From Paracoccus sp. S-4012 (GTDB taxonomy: Bacteria; Pseudomonadota; Alphaproteobacteria; Rhodobacterales; Rhodobacteraceae): DNA of 64,000 nucleotides. The notes beneath the pieces were generated by a model. That model was given only the letters and a program-made list of their open reading frames with translations. It was not told the origin of the DNA and ran no database searches. Below, in pieces: positions 9,218 to 17,325 of the stretch. The stretch's first letter is position 1; every line of letters starts with the position of its first letter. Location: the NCBI RefSeq assembly GCF_009674885.1, contig NZ_WKKA01000005.1, positions 124,001 to 188,000 on the forward strand. The letters run 5' to 3'. Both the position numbers and the translations under genes were made by a program.

Positions 9218-10383
9218 TGACCGACGCCGTGACCACCACCGAGGGCCGCGACCCGATTGCCCTGCCCTTCGACGAGACCGACATGCTCGCACGCCTGCGG
9301 CCATGGATCGAGTGCGAGAGCCCGACCTACGACCCGGCCGCGGTCAGCCGCATGATGGACCTCGCCGCCCGCGACATGAAGGCGATGGGCTGGGAGGTCG
9401 AGGTCATCCCCGGCAGCGGCGGCTTCGGCTCGTCGGTCCGCGCGAAGGTGCCGCATCCCGACCACGGGAAGGTGCCGGGGATCATGGTCTCGGGCCACAT
9501 GGACACCGTCCACCCAGTCGGCACGCTGCAGAAGAACCCGTGGCGGGTCGAGAACGGCACCGCCTGGGGGCCGGGTATCCAGGACATGAAGGGCGGCAAC
9601 TTCGTCATGGTCGAGGCGGCGCGGCTGATCGCGCAGGCCGGCTGGCAGACGCCGCTGCCGATCACCTTCCTCTTCACCCCCGACGAGGAGGTCGGCACCC
9701 CCGCCACCCGCGGGCTGATCGAGGACGAGGCGAGGAAGAACGCCGCCGTGCTGCTGCCGGAACCAGCGCTCAGGAACGGCGACGCGGTCATCGGCCGCTT
9801 CGCCATCGCGCGCTTCAACCTGCGGACCGAGGGCAAGCCCAGCCATGCCGGCTGGCTGCTTAAGGAGGGCCGCAGCGCCATCGCCGAGATGGCCCGCCGC
9901 ATCCTCGAGATCGAGGCCATGACCAGCGACGACTGCACCTTCTCGGTCGGGGTGATCCATGCCGGGAAATGGGTGAACTGCGTCAGCTCCACCTGCGACG
10001 CCGAGGTGCTGAGCATGGCGAAGACCCAGGCCGATCTCGACGGCGGGGTGGCGGCGCTGAAGCGGCTCGAAGGCGAGCGCAACGGGGTGGCGTTCACCGT
10101 CGCGCGCGGCGTGACCCGGCCGGTCTGGCCCCTCGGTCAGGCGGGCGACCAGCGGCTGCTGGCGGTCGCGCAGGGCGTGGCGAAGCGGATCGGGTTCCAG
10201 CTGGGGGCGCAGCCCTCCGGCGGCGGGTCGGACGGCAACTTCACCGGCGCGCTCGGCATCCCGACGCTCGATTCCATCGGCGTCCGCGGCGAGGGGCTGC
10301 ACACGCTCGGGGAGCGGATCGAGACCGCGAGCCTCGTGGAGCGGGGCAAGCTCGCCGCGGGGCTGTTCATGGGCATCCGCTGA
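9217..10383 (+). CDS. M20/M25/M40 family metallo-hydrolase (carboxypeptidase G2 / ArgE-DapE-like)
   Basis: A 388-residue protein starting at the ATG that overlaps the preceding stop (TGATG). Motifs in order: SGHMDTVHPVG (first metal ligand), WGPGIQDMKGGNFVMVEA (bridging Asp), FLFTPDEEVGTPATRG (catalytic Glu pair) and a C-terminal GGGSDGNFTG. The dimerisation-domain segment FNLRTEGKPSHAG is also typical. This resembles carboxypeptidase G2 and succinyl-diaminopimelate desuccinylase more than the M20D enzyme beside it, so two different amide bonds could be cut in series. It ends the plus-strand cluster and meets the convergent AI-2E-family gene 7 bases later. The exact substrate is unknown. Confidence 0.88.
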   Translation: MTDAVTTTEGRDPIALPFDETDMLARLRPWIECESPTYDPAAVSRMMDLAARDMKAMGWEVEVIPGSGGFGSSVRAKVPHPDHGKVPGIMVSGHMDTVHPVGTLQKNPWRVENGTAWGPGIQDMKGGNFVMVEAARLIAQAGWQTPLPITFLFTPDEEVGTPATRGLIEDEARKNAAVLLPEPALRNGDAVIGRFAIARFNLRTEGKPSHAGWLLKEGRSAIAEMARRILEIEAMTSDDCTFSVGVIHAGKWVNCVSSTCDAEVLSMAKTQADLDGGVAALKRLEGERNGVAFTVARGVTRPVWPLGQAGDQRLLAVAQGVAKRIGFQLGAQPSGGGSDGNFTGALGIPTLDSIGVRGEGLHTLGERIETASLVERGKLAAGLFMGIR

Positions 10384-10389
10384 GAGGTC

Positions 10390-11466
10390 TCACCGCCGCC
10401 GCCGCGATGGCAGCACCGACTCGGCCGAGAGCAGGATCGCGACCGGCCGGGTCGCCGTGAACTCGCCCAGCACGATGATGACGCTCGCCGTCAACGGCAC
10501 CGCGAGGATCGCGCCGGGGATGCCCCAGATCAGCGCCCAGAAGGCGACCGAGACCAGCACCACCAGCGGGCTGAGGTTGAAGGCACGGCCCATCAGCGGC
10601 GGCTCGATGGCGCTGCCGACGATCACCTGGATCACCGTCAGCGCCCCCATCGCGATCCCCGCGCTCCACAGCGAGCCGGTCTGCGCCAGCGTCAGCAGCA
10701 CCGGGAAGGCCACGCCGACGACCGAGCCGATATAGGGAACGTAGTTCATCAGCCCGATCAGCACCGCCCAGAAGGCCGCGAACTCGATCCCAAGGGCCAC
10801 CATCACCGGGTAGCTGAGGACGCCGAGGATCACGTTGACCAGCGTCTTGACCGCCAGGTAGCGGCCGATCCGCTCGTTGACCCGCGCGAGAACCGCGAAG
10901 GTCGAGGCCCGGGTTTCCGGGTCCTGGATGATGCGGCCGAGCTTGTCGGCGAAGGCGCGGCGCTCGATCAGGATGAAGGCGGAATAGAGCAGGATCAGGA
11001 AGATCGACGAGCCGAGGCCGCGCAGCGAGTTCAGGACCGTGACCGCGAGCGAGCGCATGTCGATCGAATCGAGCGTGATCTGGCGCAACCGCGCCCAGCC
11101 CGGCTCGCCCGAGATGCCGAGCCAGCCGGCAAAGCGGGTCATCAGCGCCACGATGTTGTCCTCGTAGCGTGGCAGCGCGGCGACGACGCGGGCGACGTTG
11201 TCGGCGAGAATCATGAGCATCACGGCCACACCGATGCCGAGGACCAGCGCCACCGCCAGGGTGACCAGCCATTGCGGCAGCCGCGCGGCCGGCGGAAAGG
11301 CGCGGACCGCCTGCGCGGCCTCGACGAGGACATAGACCACGATCACCGCGGTCAGCAGCGGCAGGATCAGCGGGCGGCCGATATAGAGCACCCAGACGAG
11401 CAGGATCGCGAAACCGAGGGCATAGACCCCGTCGCGCAGTCCGGTCGCCCAATGCATGTCCGCCAT
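10390..11466 (-). CDS. AI-2E family transporter (PerM/YhhQ-like membrane protein)
   Basis: A 358-residue multi-spanning membrane protein. An upstream in-frame TTG exists at 11478, but the ATG at 11466 is preferred because the strong GGAGGGAGGG sits directly before it. Early helices (GVYALGFAILLVWVLYIGRPLILPLLTAV), a long soluble central segment (about 120-200) and the C-terminal NYVPYIGSVVGVAFPVLLTL plus IEPPLMGRAFNLSPLVVLVSVAFWALIWGIPG block are diagnostic of the AI-2E/PF01594 family. Members are reported as exporters of autoinducer-2 or as Na+/H+ antiporters; many have no known substrate. It is a single gene, convergent with the M20 gene and divergent from the thiolase gene. Confidence 0.85.
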   Translation of the reverse strand: MADMHWATGLRDGVYALGFAILLVWVLYIGRPLILPLLTAVIVVYVLVEAAQAVRAFPPAARLPQWLVTLAVALVLGIGVAVMLMILADNVARVVAALPRYEDNIVALMTRFAGWLGISGEPGWARLRQITLDSIDMRSLAVTVLNSLRGLGSSIFLILLYSAFILIERRAFADKLGRIIQDPETRASTFAVLARVNERIGRYLAVKTLVNVILGVLSYPVMVALGIEFAAFWAVLIGLMNYVPYIGSVVGVAFPVLLTLAQTGSLWSAGIAMGALTVIQVIVGSAIEPPLMGRAFNLSPLVVLVSVAFWALIWGIPGAILAVPLTASVIIVLGEFTATRPVAILLSAESVLPSRRRR

Positions 11467-11546
11467 CCCTCCCTCCAACGGTTTTCGCGCGCAGGCTAGC
11501 GGCAGCGGCGGCGCTTGTCCCGCGCGACCTCGTCAGCGGCGCGCGA

Positions 11547-11568
11547 CGATTTTTCGTACGAAAAATCG
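11547..11568. repeat. Perfect 22-base palindrome
   Basis: An uninterrupted palindrome centred on CGTACG (core ATTTTTCGTACGAAAAAT, flanked by CG on both sides). Both strands read the same. It is AT-rich in a very GC-rich region and lies 80 bases before the AI-2E-type gene start and about 225 bases before the thiolase start. A related dyad follows 2 bases later. It could be an operator or a short dispersed intergenic repeat. Confidence 0.75.
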
Positions 11569-11570
11569 AT

Positions 11571-11594
11571 CCGATTCTTCGTCCGAAGAATCGG
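11571..11594. repeat. 24-base inverted repeat, sister of the palindrome beside it
   Basis: Arms of 11 bases (CCGATTCTTCG and CGAAGAATCGG) around TC. It shares the plan GATT-x-TTCG...CGAA-x-AATC with the palindrome at 11547-11568, differing at two positions per arm. The centres of the two dyads are 25 bases apart, about two and a half helical turns. The rest of the 326-base gap between the AI-2E-type gene and the thiolase gene shows no gene. Confidence 0.75.
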
Positions 11595-11739
11595 GTTTCG
11601 GCGGCGCGCAACCGCAAACCGGGGCCGCACGCTCGACGCGGCCCTTGCGGCTGACCGGGCAGCGACCTAGGCCACCCCTGCCCGGCACGATGCGCGGGCT
11701 GGATAAATGTTGCTCCGGGGTCGGACCGCGATACACATG

Positions 11740-11753
11740 ACCGAACGGTCGGT
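11740..11753. promoter_or_regulatory. Candidate TetR-type (PaaR-like) operator before the thiolase gene
   Basis: The sequence ACCGAACGGTCGGT is an inverted repeat with one mismatched pair, 39 bases before the thiolase ATG. TetR-family repressors of phenylacetate genes in proteobacteria use sites of this ACCGNCC...GGTCGGT kind. No tetR gene is in the window, so the regulator would be encoded elsewhere. The position fits a promoter-blocking site. Confidence 0.45.
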
Positions 11754-11792
11754 CCATTTATCGCGCGCCCCGGTCGGATCTGGGAGAACGGA

Positions 11793-12998
11793 ATGGCCGA
11801 GGCATTCATCTGTGACGCGGTGCGCACCCCCATCGGGCGCTATGGCGGGGCCTTGTCGCAGGTGCGGGCGGACGACCTCGCGGCGGTGCCGATCGCGGCC
11901 CTGATGGCGCGCAATGGCGGCGTCGACTGGGCCGCGGTGGACGACCTGGTCTTTGGCTGCGCCAATCAGGCGGGCGAGGACAACCGCAATGTGGGCCGCA
12001 TGGCCGCGCTGCTGGCGGGGCTGCCGGTCAGCGTGCCGGGGACGACCGTGAACCGCCTCTGCGGCTCGGGGATGGATGCCGTCGGCATGGCCGCGCGCGC
12101 GATCCGGGCGGGCGACTGCCGCATGGTGATCGCCGGCGGGGTCGAAAGCATGAGCCGCGCGCCGTTCGTCATGCCCAAGGCCGAGGCCGCCTTCAGCCGC
12201 CAGAACGCCGTCTATGACACCACCATCGGCTGGCGTTTCGTCAATCCGAAGATGAAGCACGCCCATGGCACCGACTCGATGCCCGAGACCGCCGACAACG
12301 TCGCCGCCGACTACGGCGTCAGCCGCGCGGACCAGGACGCCTTCGCCGCCCGCAGCCAGGCCCGCTGGGCCGCGGCGCAAGAGGCGGGGCGCTTCAGGGA
12401 CGAGATCGTGCCGGTGAAAATCCCGCAGCGGAAGGGCGACCACATCACCGTGGACACCGACGAGCATCCCCGCCCCGGCACTTCGGTCGAGCAGTTAGCG
12501 AAGCTGAAGGGCGTGAACGGTCCCGACCTGACGGTGACGGCGGGCAACGCCTCGGGCGTGAACGATGGCGCGGCGGCCCTGATCGTCGCCTCGGAGGAAA
12601 TGGCGGCGGCGCAGGGCCTCACGCCCCGCGCCCGCGTCGTGGCGATGGCGGCGGCGGGGGTGGAGCCGCGGGTGATGGGCATCGGCCCGGTCCCGGCAGT
12701 CCGCCGCGTGCTGGACATCGCGGGGCTGAGCCTCGACCAGATGGACGTGATCGAGCTGAACGAAGCCTTCGCGGCGCAGGGCCTCGCCGTCACGCGCGAG
12801 CTTGGCCTGCCGGACAACGCGCCGCATGTGAATCCGAACGGCGGCGCGATTGCCCTGGGCCATCCGCTCGGCATGTCGGGGGCGCGGCTCGTGACCACGG
12901 CGACCTGGCAGCTGGGCCGCACCGGCGGGCGCTATGCGCTTTGCACGATGTGCGTTGGCGTGGGCCAGGGCATCGCGCTCGTGCTCGAGAGGGTCTGA
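11793..12998 (+). CDS. paaJ: 3-oxoadipyl-CoA/3-oxo-5,6-dehydrosuberyl-CoA thiolase
   Basis: A 401-residue thiolase. The nucleophile Cys90 is in [11 protein letters not shown], the His in [20 protein letters not shown], and the second catalytic Cys in [10 protein letters not shown] near the C-terminus. The start ([20 protein letters not shown], then [11 protein letters not shown]) and [24 protein letters not shown] closely match the PcaF/PaaJ branch rather than acetyl-CoA acetyltransferase. It cleaves 3-oxoadipyl-CoA to succinyl-CoA and acetyl-CoA at the end of phenylacetate (or protocatechuate) breakdown. Genes for PaaI and PaaG lie just downstream on the other strand, which favours PaaJ. GGAGAACGG precedes the ATG. 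No clear terminator lies in the 222 bases to the convergent paaI. Confidence 0.85.
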   Translation: MAEAFICDAVRTPIGRYGGALSQVRADDLAAVPIAALMARNGGVDWAAVDDLVFGCANQAGEDNRNVGRMAALLAGLPVSVPGTTVNRLCGSGMDAVGMAARAIRAGDCRMVIAGGVESMSRAPFVMPKAEAAFSRQNAVYDTTIGWRFVNPKMKHAHGTDSMPETADNVAADYGVSRADQDAFAARSQARWAAAQEAGRFRDEIVPVKIPQRKGDHITVDTDEHPRPGTSVEQLAKLKGVNGPDLTVTAGNASGVNDGAAALIVASEEMAAAQGLTPRARVVAMAAAGVEPRVMGIGPVPAVRRVLDIAGLSLDQMDVIELNEAFAAQGLAVTRELGLPDNAPHVNPNGGAIALGHPLGMSGARLVTTATWQLGRTGGRYALCTMCVGVGQGIALVLERV

Positions 12999-13220
12999 CC
13001 AAGGCCGGACAGGGCTGGAGGGGAAGACGGCCGGGGCGAGCCGGTGGGACAGCGTGAGGGGGCTGACGAGACCCCGTTCAGATCGAAATCGGTGGGGCGG
13101 GTGCGGGCCATTCCCGTTCTGCCCGCCTTTCGGCCGGTCGTCTTGCACGCAGGGGGCCTCGCGCTCGACGCGGATGGTCAGCGGCGTCGGGTCCTCCATG
13201 ACGCCGCCCTCGCATGGGGG

Positions 13221-13664
13221 TCACTCGGGCACGTGGCTGCCGGCGATGGTCCGCGCGAGGCCGCGGAAATGCGCGATGATGCGGCCGTCCTGGTTCGTCA
13301 CGTCGACGTCGTAGACGCCCGAGCGCCCGGTCCGGGACTGCTCGCGCGCCGTCGCTGTCAGGCGGTCGCCGAGGCGGACGGGCGCGGTGAAGTTGATCGA
13401 GGCCTGCTGCGCGACCGTGACGGCGTTGTGGCTGTTGCAGGCGAAGGCGAAGGCGCTGTCGGCGAGCGTGAAGATGTAGCCGCCATGGCCGTTGCCGAGG
13501 CCGTTCAGCATCGCTTCGGTGACGGTCATGCTCATCACCGCCTCGCCGGGCGCCACGCGGTCGAGGCGCATGCCGAGATGCTGCGCGGCGCGGTCGTCAG
13601 CCCAGATGGCGGCGGCCGAGGCTTCGGCGAGCGCCTGCGGGGTCATGTCCGCGGCGCGGGTCAT
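13221..13664 (-). CDS. paaI: Phenylacetate-pathway hotdog thioesterase PaaI
   Basis: A 147-residue hotdog-fold thioesterase. The helix segment NGLGNGHGGYIFTLADSAFAFACNS carries the HGG motif and the catalytic Asp of the PaaI group, followed by the usual strands (QASINFTAPVRLGDRLTA, GRSGVYDVDVTNQDGRIIAHFRG). PaaI hydrolyses CoA thioesters of phenylacetate and ring-hydroxylated intermediates and is thought to rescue CoA when the pathway stalls. The start at 13664 overlaps the paaG stop (ATGA); an inner ATG at 13646 is the alternative, and neither has a strong Shine-Dalgarno. It is cotranscribed after paaG. Confidence 0.88.
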   Translation of the reverse strand: MTRAADMTPQALAEASAAAIWADDRAAQHLGMRLDRVAPGEAVMSMTVTEAMLNGLGNGHGGYIFTLADSAFAFACNSHNAVTVAQQASINFTAPVRLGDRLTATAREQSRTGRSGVYDVDVTNQDGRIIAHFRGLARTIAGSHVPE

Positions 13665-14449
13665 CGGCCGCGGAACCCGGCCGGACGCTTCTCCAGGAAA
13701 GCTGTCACGCCCTCGCAGTAATCCTCGCTGCGGCCCGCCGCGGCCTGCAGGTCGCGCTCGTGGTCGAGTTGCTCGTCGAAGCTGCGGGAGGCGGCGCCGT
13801 TAATCAGCCGCTTGGTCAAGCCGTGGCTCAGCGTCGGCCCGGCGGCGAGGCGGCGGGCGAGCGCGGTCGCCTCCTCCATCAGAACCGCGTCGTCCACGGC
13901 CTTCCAGATCATGCCCCATTCCGCCGCGGTCGCGGAGGGCAGCGGCTCGGCCGTCAACGCGAGGCCCTTGGCCCGCGCCTCGCCCACCAGCCGCGGCAGC
14001 AGCCAGCTTCCGCCTGCGTCGGGCACGAGGCCGATTTTCGAGAACGCCTGGATGAACGTCGCCGAGCGCGCGGCAAGCACGATGTCGCAGGCGAGCGCCA
14101 CATTCGCCCCCGCCCCCGCGGCGACGCCGTTGACGGCGCAGACGACGGGCTTCTCGAGGCCCCGGATCAGGCGCAGCAGCGGGTTGTAGTAGGTGTCGAG
14201 CGTGGTGCCGAGGTCGGGGATTTCGCCGCCGTTCCTCGGGTCGCGCCCGCCGAGGTCCTGCCCCGCGCAGAAGCCGCGGCCCGCGCCGGTCAGCAGCACG
14301 GCGCGGATTTCGGCATCGTCGCGGGCGCGCTCGAAGCCCGCCTGCAGCGCACCGAGCATCTCGGGCGTGAAGGAATTGAGCTTGTCGGGGCGGTTGAGCG
14401 TCAGCGTCAGGACGCCCTCGTCCAGCCCGGTCAGAACGGTGTCGGTCAC
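13661..14449 (-). CDS. paaG: 2-(1,2-epoxy-1,2-dihydrophenyl)acetyl-CoA isomerase PaaG
   Basis: A 262-residue crotonase-fold enzyme. The GTG at 14449 is chosen because GAGGAGGAGG lies just before it and gives the normal length for PaaG; reading further upstream adds about 24 unlikely residues. Motifs: LNRPDKLNSFTPEML, the first oxyanion segment GRGFCAGQDLGGRD, the second GVAAGAGANVALACDIVLAA, and ATFIQAFSKIGLVPDAGGSWLLPRLVG with the acidic residue used in isomerisation. PaaG converts the ring epoxide to the oxepin-CoA form. It heads a two-gene unit with paaI; the ring-epoxidase genes (paaABCDE) are not in this window. Confidence 0.88.
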   Translation of the reverse strand: MTDTVLTGLDEGVLTLTLNRPDKLNSFTPEMLGALQAGFERARDDAEIRAVLLTGAGRGFCAGQDLGGRDPRNGGEIPDLGTTLDTYYNPLLRLIRGLEKPVVCAVNGVAAGAGANVALACDIVLAARSATFIQAFSKIGLVPDAGGSWLLPRLVGEARAKGLALTAEPLPSATAAEWGMIWKAVDDAVLMEEATALARRLAAGPTLSHGLTKRLINGAASRSFDEQLDHERDLQAAAGRSEDYCEGVTAFLEKRPAGFRGR

Positions 14450-14664
14450 GCGCGAAGCCTCCTCCTCGCCAGCCCCTCCGGCGGCGCAAAGACCCGTCAC
14501 ATAGACCCGGCGGCCAGTCAATTCGGTTCGCAGGAGGGGGAGGAGAACGCCGCCGGTGCCTGCCCTGGCTGTTCACCGGCTTCCCTTCGGCTTGTCCCGC
14601 GATCCAGCGGTTGCCTCGGCCCCGCGCCTCCGTCATGCCAAGGCAGGCAACGGAGGAGCCAGAC

Positions 14665-16248
14665 GTGACCAGCCCGACGCGCGATTTCCACCTGCCCGGC
14701 CGCTCGGCCGTCTTCGCGCGGAACGGCGCCTGCGCCACCTCGCATCCGCTGGCGGCCAAGGTGGCGCTGGACATCCTCGCGCGCGGCGGCAACGCGATGG
14801 ACGCGGCCATCGCGGGGGCGGTGCTGCTCGGCGTCTGCGAGCCGCATATGTGCGGCATCGGCGGCGACTGCTTCGTGCTGGCCAGCCGCGAGGGCGAGGC
14901 GGAGGTCATCGGGCTGAACGGCTCGCGCCGCGCGCCCGCCGCCGCCGACGCCGCGCGCCTGCGCGAGCGCGGCATCGAGGCGGTGCCGCTGCACGCGGCC
15001 GAGGCGGTGACGATCCCCACGGCGATCGACGGCTTCCTGCGCCTGCTCGGCGATCACGGGCGGATCGGCGTCGATGCCGTCCTGGCCCCCTCGATCCGCT
15101 ATTTCGACGAGGGCGTGCCCGTCGCCCCGCGCGTGGCCCATGACTGGCCGACCTACGCGAAGGCGCTGCATCCCGCGGCCCGCGGGCATTTCCTGCCCGG
15201 CGGCCGCGCGCCGCGGGTGGGAGAGATCTTCGCCCTGCCCGGCCAGGCCGAGGTTCTGCGCCGCATCGCCCGCGACGGCCGCGACGGCTTCTACGCGGGA
15301 GAGGTGGCCGAAGACATGCTGGCCGCGCTGTCCGACGCCGGCGGCGTCCACACCGCCGACGACCTGGCCGCCGCCGCCGGCGAGTATTGCGCGCCGATCT
15401 CGACCGACTACCGCGGCACCGAACTGATCGAGCTGCCGCCGAACGGCCAGGGCGCGGCGGCGCTGCTGATGCTCAACATCCTGTCGCATTTCCACCTCGC
15501 CGCCATGGACCCGTTCGGGGCCGAGCGGGTGCATCTGGAAGCCGAGGCGGCGAAGCTCGCCTACGACGCCCGCAACCGTTTCATCGCGGAGGGGGGCGGC
15601 CGCCTCGACCACATGCTGAACCCCGCTACGGCCGAGGCGCTCGCCGCGCTGATCGACCCGGCCCGTCCGATGGCAGATCCCGCGCCGCTGACCGAGGCGA
15701 TCCACCGCGACACGATCTACATTACCGTGGTGGACCGCGACCGCATGGCAGTGTCGCTGATCTATTCGCTGTTCCACCCCTTCGGCTCCGGCATCGCCTC
15801 GCCGCGCTTCGGCATCATGCTGCAGAACCGTGGCGCGGGGTTCTCGCTGGCCGAAGGGCATCCGAACGAGATGGCGCCGGGGCGGCGGCCGCTGCACACG
15901 ATCATCCCGGGGATGCTGCGGCGCGAGGGGCGCGTGGTGATGCCGTTCGGCGTGATGGGCGGCGCCTATCAGGCGGCGGGCCATGCCCGCTTCGTGTCGA
16001 ACTTCGTCGATTACGGCATGGACCTGCAGGCCGCCATCGACGCCCCGCGCAGCTTCCCCGAGGCGGGCGCGCTGCGGCTCGAGCGCGGCTATGGCGATGC
16101 AGTTGCTGCGGAACTCGCCGCGATGGGCCACCGGATCGAGCGGCCGGAGGGACCCATCGGCGGCGCGCAGGCGATCTGGATCCGCGGGGACGGCGTGCTG
16201 GAGGCGGCGTCGGACGGGCGCAAGGACGGCTGCGCGCTCGGCTGCTGA
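14665..16248 (+). CDS. Gamma-glutamyltransferase family protein (YwrD-like)
   Basis: A 527-residue Ntn-hydrolase. GTG at 14665 is preferred over ATGs at 14611 and 14635 because GGAGGAGCC stands 5 bases upstream. N-terminal features are ATSHPLAAKVALDILARGGNAMDAAIA and MCGIGGDCFVL. The self-processing site is D-T-I-Y-ITVVDRDRMAVSL near residue 350: Thr350 matches the catalytic Thr of classical enzymes, while the usual T-T-H is T-I-Y here, as in the YwrD branch. PFGSGIASP and HPNEMAPGRRPLHTIIPGML follow. No signal peptide is seen, so it is probably cytoplasmic, unlike periplasmic GGT. Natural substrates of this branch are uncertain. It lies 41 bases before an ArsR gene on the same strand. Confidence 0.85.
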   Translation: MTSPTRDFHLPGRSAVFARNGACATSHPLAAKVALDILARGGNAMDAAIAGAVLLGVCEPHMCGIGGDCFVLASREGEAEVIGLNGSRRAPAAADAARLRERGIEAVPLHAAEAVTIPTAIDGFLRLLGDHGRIGVDAVLAPSIRYFDEGVPVAPRVAHDWPTYAKALHPAARGHFLPGGRAPRVGEIFALPGQAEVLRRIARDGRDGFYAGEVAEDMLAALSDAGGVHTADDLAAAAGEYCAPISTDYRGTELIELPPNGQGAAALLMLNILSHFHLAAMDPFGAERVHLEAEAAKLAYDARNRFIAEGGGRLDHMLNPATAEALAALIDPARPMADPAPLTEAIHRDTIYITVVDRDRMAVSLIYSLFHPFGSGIASPRFGIMLQNRGAGFSLAEGHPNEMAPGRRPLHTIIPGMLRREGRVVMPFGVMGGAYQAAGHARFVSNFVDYGMDLQAAIDAPRSFPEAGALRLERGYGDAVAAELAAMGHRIERPEGPIGGAQAIWIRGDGVLEAASDGRKDGCALGC

Positions 16249-16289
16249 GGCGATTGTGCCGCTTCCGGCCCCAGCCTAGACTGCCCGGC

Positions 16290-16649
16290 ATGACCGACAC
16301 CGCCGCCCCGCCGATCAGCGGCCCCGAGGCCGCCGCCCGCATCCGCGCAGGCCTGCCGCACGAGCCCTGCATCTCCGGCGCGGTCGAGATCCTGAAGGTC
16401 TGCGCCGACCTCACGCGGATGAAGATCCTGCTGGCGCTGCGCGGGCGCGAGATGCGGGTCGCGGACCTGGCCCGCGTCGCCGGCATCTCCGAAAGCGCCG
16501 CCAGCCACCAGCTGCGCCTGCTGCGCGCCCACCAGATCGTGGCCTTCCGCAAGGAAGGCCGCACCGCGTGGTATCGGCTGGCCGACCACCACGTCGCCAC
16601 GCTGCTGCAGAACGCGCTCGACCACGCGCATGAGGGGCACGGGTCCTGA
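16290..16649 (+). CDS. ArsR/SmtB-family metalloregulator with alpha-5 zinc-type site
   Basis: A 119-residue winged-helix repressor. The recognition helix is SESAASHQLRLLRAHQI (about 67-83), with VADLARVAGIS before it and the wing FRKEGRTAWYRL after. The C-terminal helix carries D99-x-H101 and, 10 residues later, H112-x-x-E115, the D-x-H-(10)-H-x-x-(E/H) pattern of the alpha-5 site in SmtB/CzrA-type Zn(II) (also Co/Ni) sensors. No CxC alpha-3 site is present. Such proteins leave DNA when metal binds and usually control a metal exporter next door; here the neighbours are a gamma-glutamyltransferase and a racemase-family gene, with no metal transporter. The stop overlaps the next start (CTGA). 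Confidence 0.85.
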   Translation: MTDTAAPPISGPEAAARIRAGLPHEPCISGAVEILKVCADLTRMKILLALRGREMRVADLARVAGISESAASHQLRLLRAHQIVAFRKEGRTAWYRLADHHVATLLQNALDHAHEGHGS

Positions 16650-17323
16650 GCTTCATCGGCGTCCTGAGCCTCGACACGCGCTTCCCCCGCATCTTGGGCG
16701 ATGCCGGGCATCCGGGCAGCTATCACCTGCCCGCGCGGGTGCGGGTGGTGACGGGAGCGGACAGCCCCGAGATCGTGCGCGACGGGGTGCCGCCGCCGGA
16801 GCTGGCGGAACGCTTCGTCGCCGCCGCCCGCGAGCTGGAGGCCGAGGGCGCGGTGATGCTCACCTCGACCTGCGGCTTCCTGGTCTCGATGCAGGAGCGG
16901 ATCGCGCAGGCGGTGGCGATCCCGGTGCTGCTGTCGGGCTTGAGCCTCGTGCCGCTCGCGCGGGCACTCACGGGCAACCGCCCGGTGGGCGTGCTGACCG
17001 CCTCCGCCGCAAGCCTCGGGCCGCGCAGCCTCGCGGCGGCCGGGACTGCGCCGGACGAGGTGCGGATCGCCGGGCTGGACGGCTTCGCCGAGTTCGCGAG
17101 CGTGTTCCTGCGTCCGCGCGACGAGCAGGCCGGGAGCTTCGATCCCGCGCGGATGGGAGCGCTCGTCGTGGAGACCGGGCGCGCGCTGACTGCGCGGCAC
17201 CCCGATATCGGCGCCATCGTCCTCGAATGCGGGAACCTGCCGCCCTATGGAGCCGCCCTGCGCCGCGCCCTCAAACGCCCGGTGCTCGGCATCCTCGACG
17301 GCGCGAGGATGCTGGCCGGCTGA
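16646..17323 (+). CDS. Aspartate/glutamate racemase family protein, apparent CTG start
   Basis: A 225-residue protein of the Asp/Glu racemase superfamily. It carries the two catalytic-type cysteines, Cys76 in LTSTCGFLV and Cys195 in VLECGNLPPYG. The conserved first strand (IGVLSLDTRFPRILGDAG) lies upstream of the only in-frame TTG (16694), and an in-frame stop at 16631 limits the start to 16634 or later; the sole reasonable start is CTG at 16646, with GAGGGG 8 bases upstream and overlapping the arsR stop. Members near this one are racemases, hydantoin racemases or decarboxylases, so the reaction is unknown. Coupling to arsR suggests joint expression. Confidence 0.75.
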   Translation: MSFIGVLSLDTRFPRILGDAGHPGSYHLPARVRVVTGADSPEIVRDGVPPPELAERFVAAARELEAEGAVMLTSTCGFLVSMQERIAQAVAIPVLLSGLSLVPLARALTGNRPVGVLTASAASLGPRSLAAAGTAPDEVRIAGLDGFAEFASVFLRPRDEQAGSFDPARMGALVVETGRALTARHPDIGAIVLECGNLPPYGAALRRALKRPVLGILDGARMLAG

Positions 17324-17325
17324 GG

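Noticed and set aside
12999..13220. Possible gene remnant or terminator between the convergent paaJ and paaI genes
   Set aside because: Frames there give no recognisable peptide, and only a four-base GGGG/CCCC stem was found. Nothing could be supported.
14557..14649. Inverted repeat TGCCTGCCCTGGC / GCCAAGGCAGGCA about 67 bases apart upstream of the gamma-glutamyltransferase gene
   Set aside because: One mismatch, a long loop, no target duplication and no mobile-element gene; most likely chance or a weak hairpin in a GC-rich leader.
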